DNA from: Bog-473 sp963787485
GTDB taxonomy: Bacteria; Actinomycetota; Acidimicrobiia; Acidimicrobiales; RAAP-2
Assembly (NCBI GenBank): GCA_963787485.1
Contig: CAWBDF010000007.1
Coordinates: forward strand, 558,001-622,000
Direction of reading: 5' to 3'
DNA: 64,000 nucleotides
Within the stretch, counting starts at the first letter, position 1. Every line of letters starts with the position of its first letter. The position numbers were made by a program, and so were the translations under genes. Under the pieces are notes generated by a model that saw only the letters and a program-made list of their open reading frames with translations, was not told the DNA's origin and did no database searches. Of this stretch, positions 62,706-64,000 are shown piece after piece.

Positions 62706-63869
62706 TCAGTGCCCCATCCCCACACCCTGGGAGCGCTGGAAGAACTTGCCTTCGGTCTGGAGGGAGGGGGCCACCATCACTTCGGCCTTCTGGAACTCCT
62801 TCACCGTCTCGTAGCCGCATGTCGCCATGGCGGTGCGCAGAGCCCCGAAGAGGTTCATGCGGCCGTCGTTCTCGTGGGCGGGACCGAGCAGGATCTCGCG
62901 CAGCGAGCCCCGGACCGACGTGCGCACCCGGGCCCCCCGCGGCAACGTGGGATGGAAGGTGGCCATGCCCCAGTGGAAGCCCCGGGCCGGAGCCTCGAAG
63001 GCGGACGACAGAGGCGAGCCGAGCATGACCGCGTCGGCGCCACAGGTAATCGCCTTGGCGATGTCGCCCCCCCTGGACATCCCGCCATCGGCGATCACGT
63101 GGACGTACACGCCGGTCTCGTCCAAGTGCCGCATGCGCGCGCCGGCCACGTCGGCGATGGCGGTGGCCTGGGGGACGCCCAGCCCGAGCACACCCCGGGT
63201 GGTGCAGGCGTTGCCCGGTCCCACGCCGACCAGCACGCCCACGGCGCCCGTCCGCATGAGATGCAGCCCGGCCTGGTACGACGCACACCCGCCCACGATG
63301 ACGGGGATGTCGAATTCACGGATGAAGCGCTTCAGGTTCAAAGGTTCGCTCGTCTTGGAGACGTGCTCGGCCGAGACCACCGTCCCCTGGATCACCAGCA
63401 GGTCCAGCTCGGCGGCGAGGATGGCCGCGGCCAGGGCCTCGGTGCGCTGGGGGGTGACTGAGGCGGCCGTGGTGATGCCGGCCTCCTTCATCTGGCGGAT
63501 GCGGGCCGCGACCAGTTCGGGGATCACCGGCTCCTGGTACATCTGCTGCATGCGGGCGGTGGCCTTGTCGTCGTCGAGCTCGCGGATCTCGTCGAACAGC
63601 GGCACGGGGTCTTCGTAGCGGGTCCAGAGACCCTCGAGGTTGAGGACGCCCAGGCCGCCCAACCGGCCCAGCTCGATGGCGGTGGTGGGGCTCATCACCC
63701 CGTCCATGGCGGCGCCCAGCAGGGGCAGCTCGAACTTGTAGGCGTCGATCTCCCAGGAGATGTCGACATCCTCGGGGTCCCGGGTGCGCCGGCTGGGGAC
63801 GATGGCGATGTCGTCGAACCCGTACGCCTGGCGCCCCGACTTGAAGATGCCGATCTCGATCTCAGCCAC
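62706..63869 (-). CDS. guaB3: GuaB3-type IMP dehydrogenase-related protein
   Basis: 387 residues from GTG 63869; the frame beyond is not family-like. It lacks the CBS pair of full GuaB, and has AMDGVMSPTTAIELGRLGG (part of the barrel), the phosphate loop and the catalytic Cys in VGPGNACTTRGVLGLG, then IADGGMSRGGDIAKAI. In actinobacteria the gene next to guaA is usually this GuaB3 paralogue; its reaction has been reported as GMP- or IMP-linked but is less certain than for GuaB. It lies 20 bp before guaA. Confidence 0.88.
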   Translation of the reverse strand: MAEIEIGIFKSGRQAYGFDDIAIVPSRRTRDPEDVDISWEIDAYKFELPLLGAAMDGVMSPTTAIELGRLGGLGVLNLEGLWTRYEDPVPLFDEIRELDDDKATARMQQMYQEPVIPELVAARIRQMKEAGITTAASVTPQRTEALAAAILAAELDLLVIQGTVVSAEHVSKTSEPLNLKRFIREFDIPVIVGGCASYQAGLHLMRTGAVGVLVGVGPGNACTTRGVLGLGVPQATAIADVAGARMRHLDETGVYVHVIADGGMSRGGDIAKAITCGADAVMLGSPLSSAFEAPARGFHWGMATFHPTLPRGARVRTSVRGSLREILLGPAHENDGRMNLFGALRTAMATCGYETVKEFQKAEVMVAPSLQTEGKFFQRSQGVGMGH

Positions 63870-64000
63870 GTGGTCGCTCCGGAACTGGTCGGGCCGGTCC
63901 GGCTCGAACCACGACAGTCGAACCCATCCACCGGCATGCTGTTCTACTGGGGAACGCCGGGCCGACACGCCGACGATCCCTCATCCTACTCCGCCCTTGC
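63870..64000. other. Upstream region of guaB3, no gene seen
   Basis: 131 bp to the end of the window. It has no ORF of note; the guaB3 promoter should lie here. A GGAG ribosome site is placed about 9 nt before the GTG at 63869. Confidence 0.5.

Overview
The window is GC-rich and densely coded on both strands, with GTG and TTG starts, many 1-4 nt gene overlaps, two WhiB-type regulators, a deazaflavin (F420)-type nitroreductase, an actinobacterial Sdh1-type succinate dehydrogenase and a DUF2342 protein. Together these point to an actinomycete, most likely of the Acidimicrobiia type (inference; there is no rRNA gene here to settle it). I found no tRNA, rRNA, CRISPR array, insertion sequence or prophage.

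Layout. 1-7.3 kb: end of an acyl-CoA dehydrogenase, mreB, a degenerate HtrA-like protein, a DUF2342 protein, two small genes, and a glutamate formiminotransferase-like gene flanked by two whiB genes. 7.3-10.9 kb: a MoxR ATPase / VWA protein pair, preceded by an 11-copy G-run tandem array. 11.1-15.7 kb: a LysR regulator divergent from sdhCAB. 15.7-19.8 kb: small genes, a Ddn-like reductase, an SDR, DinB with a decayed partial copy, and a COG4705 membrane protein. 19.9-24.1 kb: an ACT-domain gene, a 27-bp palindromic array, and a coupled ATP-grasp / alpha-E / transglutaminase operon. 24.2-26.5 kb: mdh and icd. 26.5-27.6 kb: a nucleotidyltransferase and a partner gene that resemble a toxin-antitoxin pair. 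27.9-30.3 kb: a lone FtsX-type permease. 30.3-34.8 kb: purN-purH-folD-cupin-metF, a one-carbon and purine operon. 34.9-36.1 kb: an HNH/DUF222 gene frameshifted by a 10-bp duplication.

36.1-52.4 kb is the most unusual part: one minus-strand island that combines a complete Pst-type phosphate ABC transporter (pstC, pstA, two PstS-like proteins, pstB), a third PstS-like protein, three secreted proteins that share a paralogous domain, a 1140-residue Ig-like/propeller surface protein, and an exosortase. Both operon-internal PstS-like proteins and one other protein end in LAXTG-like wall-sorting signals rather than starting with lipoboxes. The first gene of the island ends in a PEP-CTERM-like signal. 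Upstream of that first gene are three contiguous 11-bp repeats that look like a PHO box. The reading offered here is a phosphate-starvation-induced cell-surface system with dedicated sorting.

52.6-64 kb: a lipoprotein, a potassium channel, a membrane protein, then (minus strand, in transcription order) guaB3, guaA, pcrA, a DUF2510 protein, a B12-binding subunit, sucC and sucD. mdh, icd, sdhCAB and sucCD place several TCA-cycle steps in one window. A recurrent oddity is the number of short tandem repeats, both between genes and in frame inside housekeeping genes.
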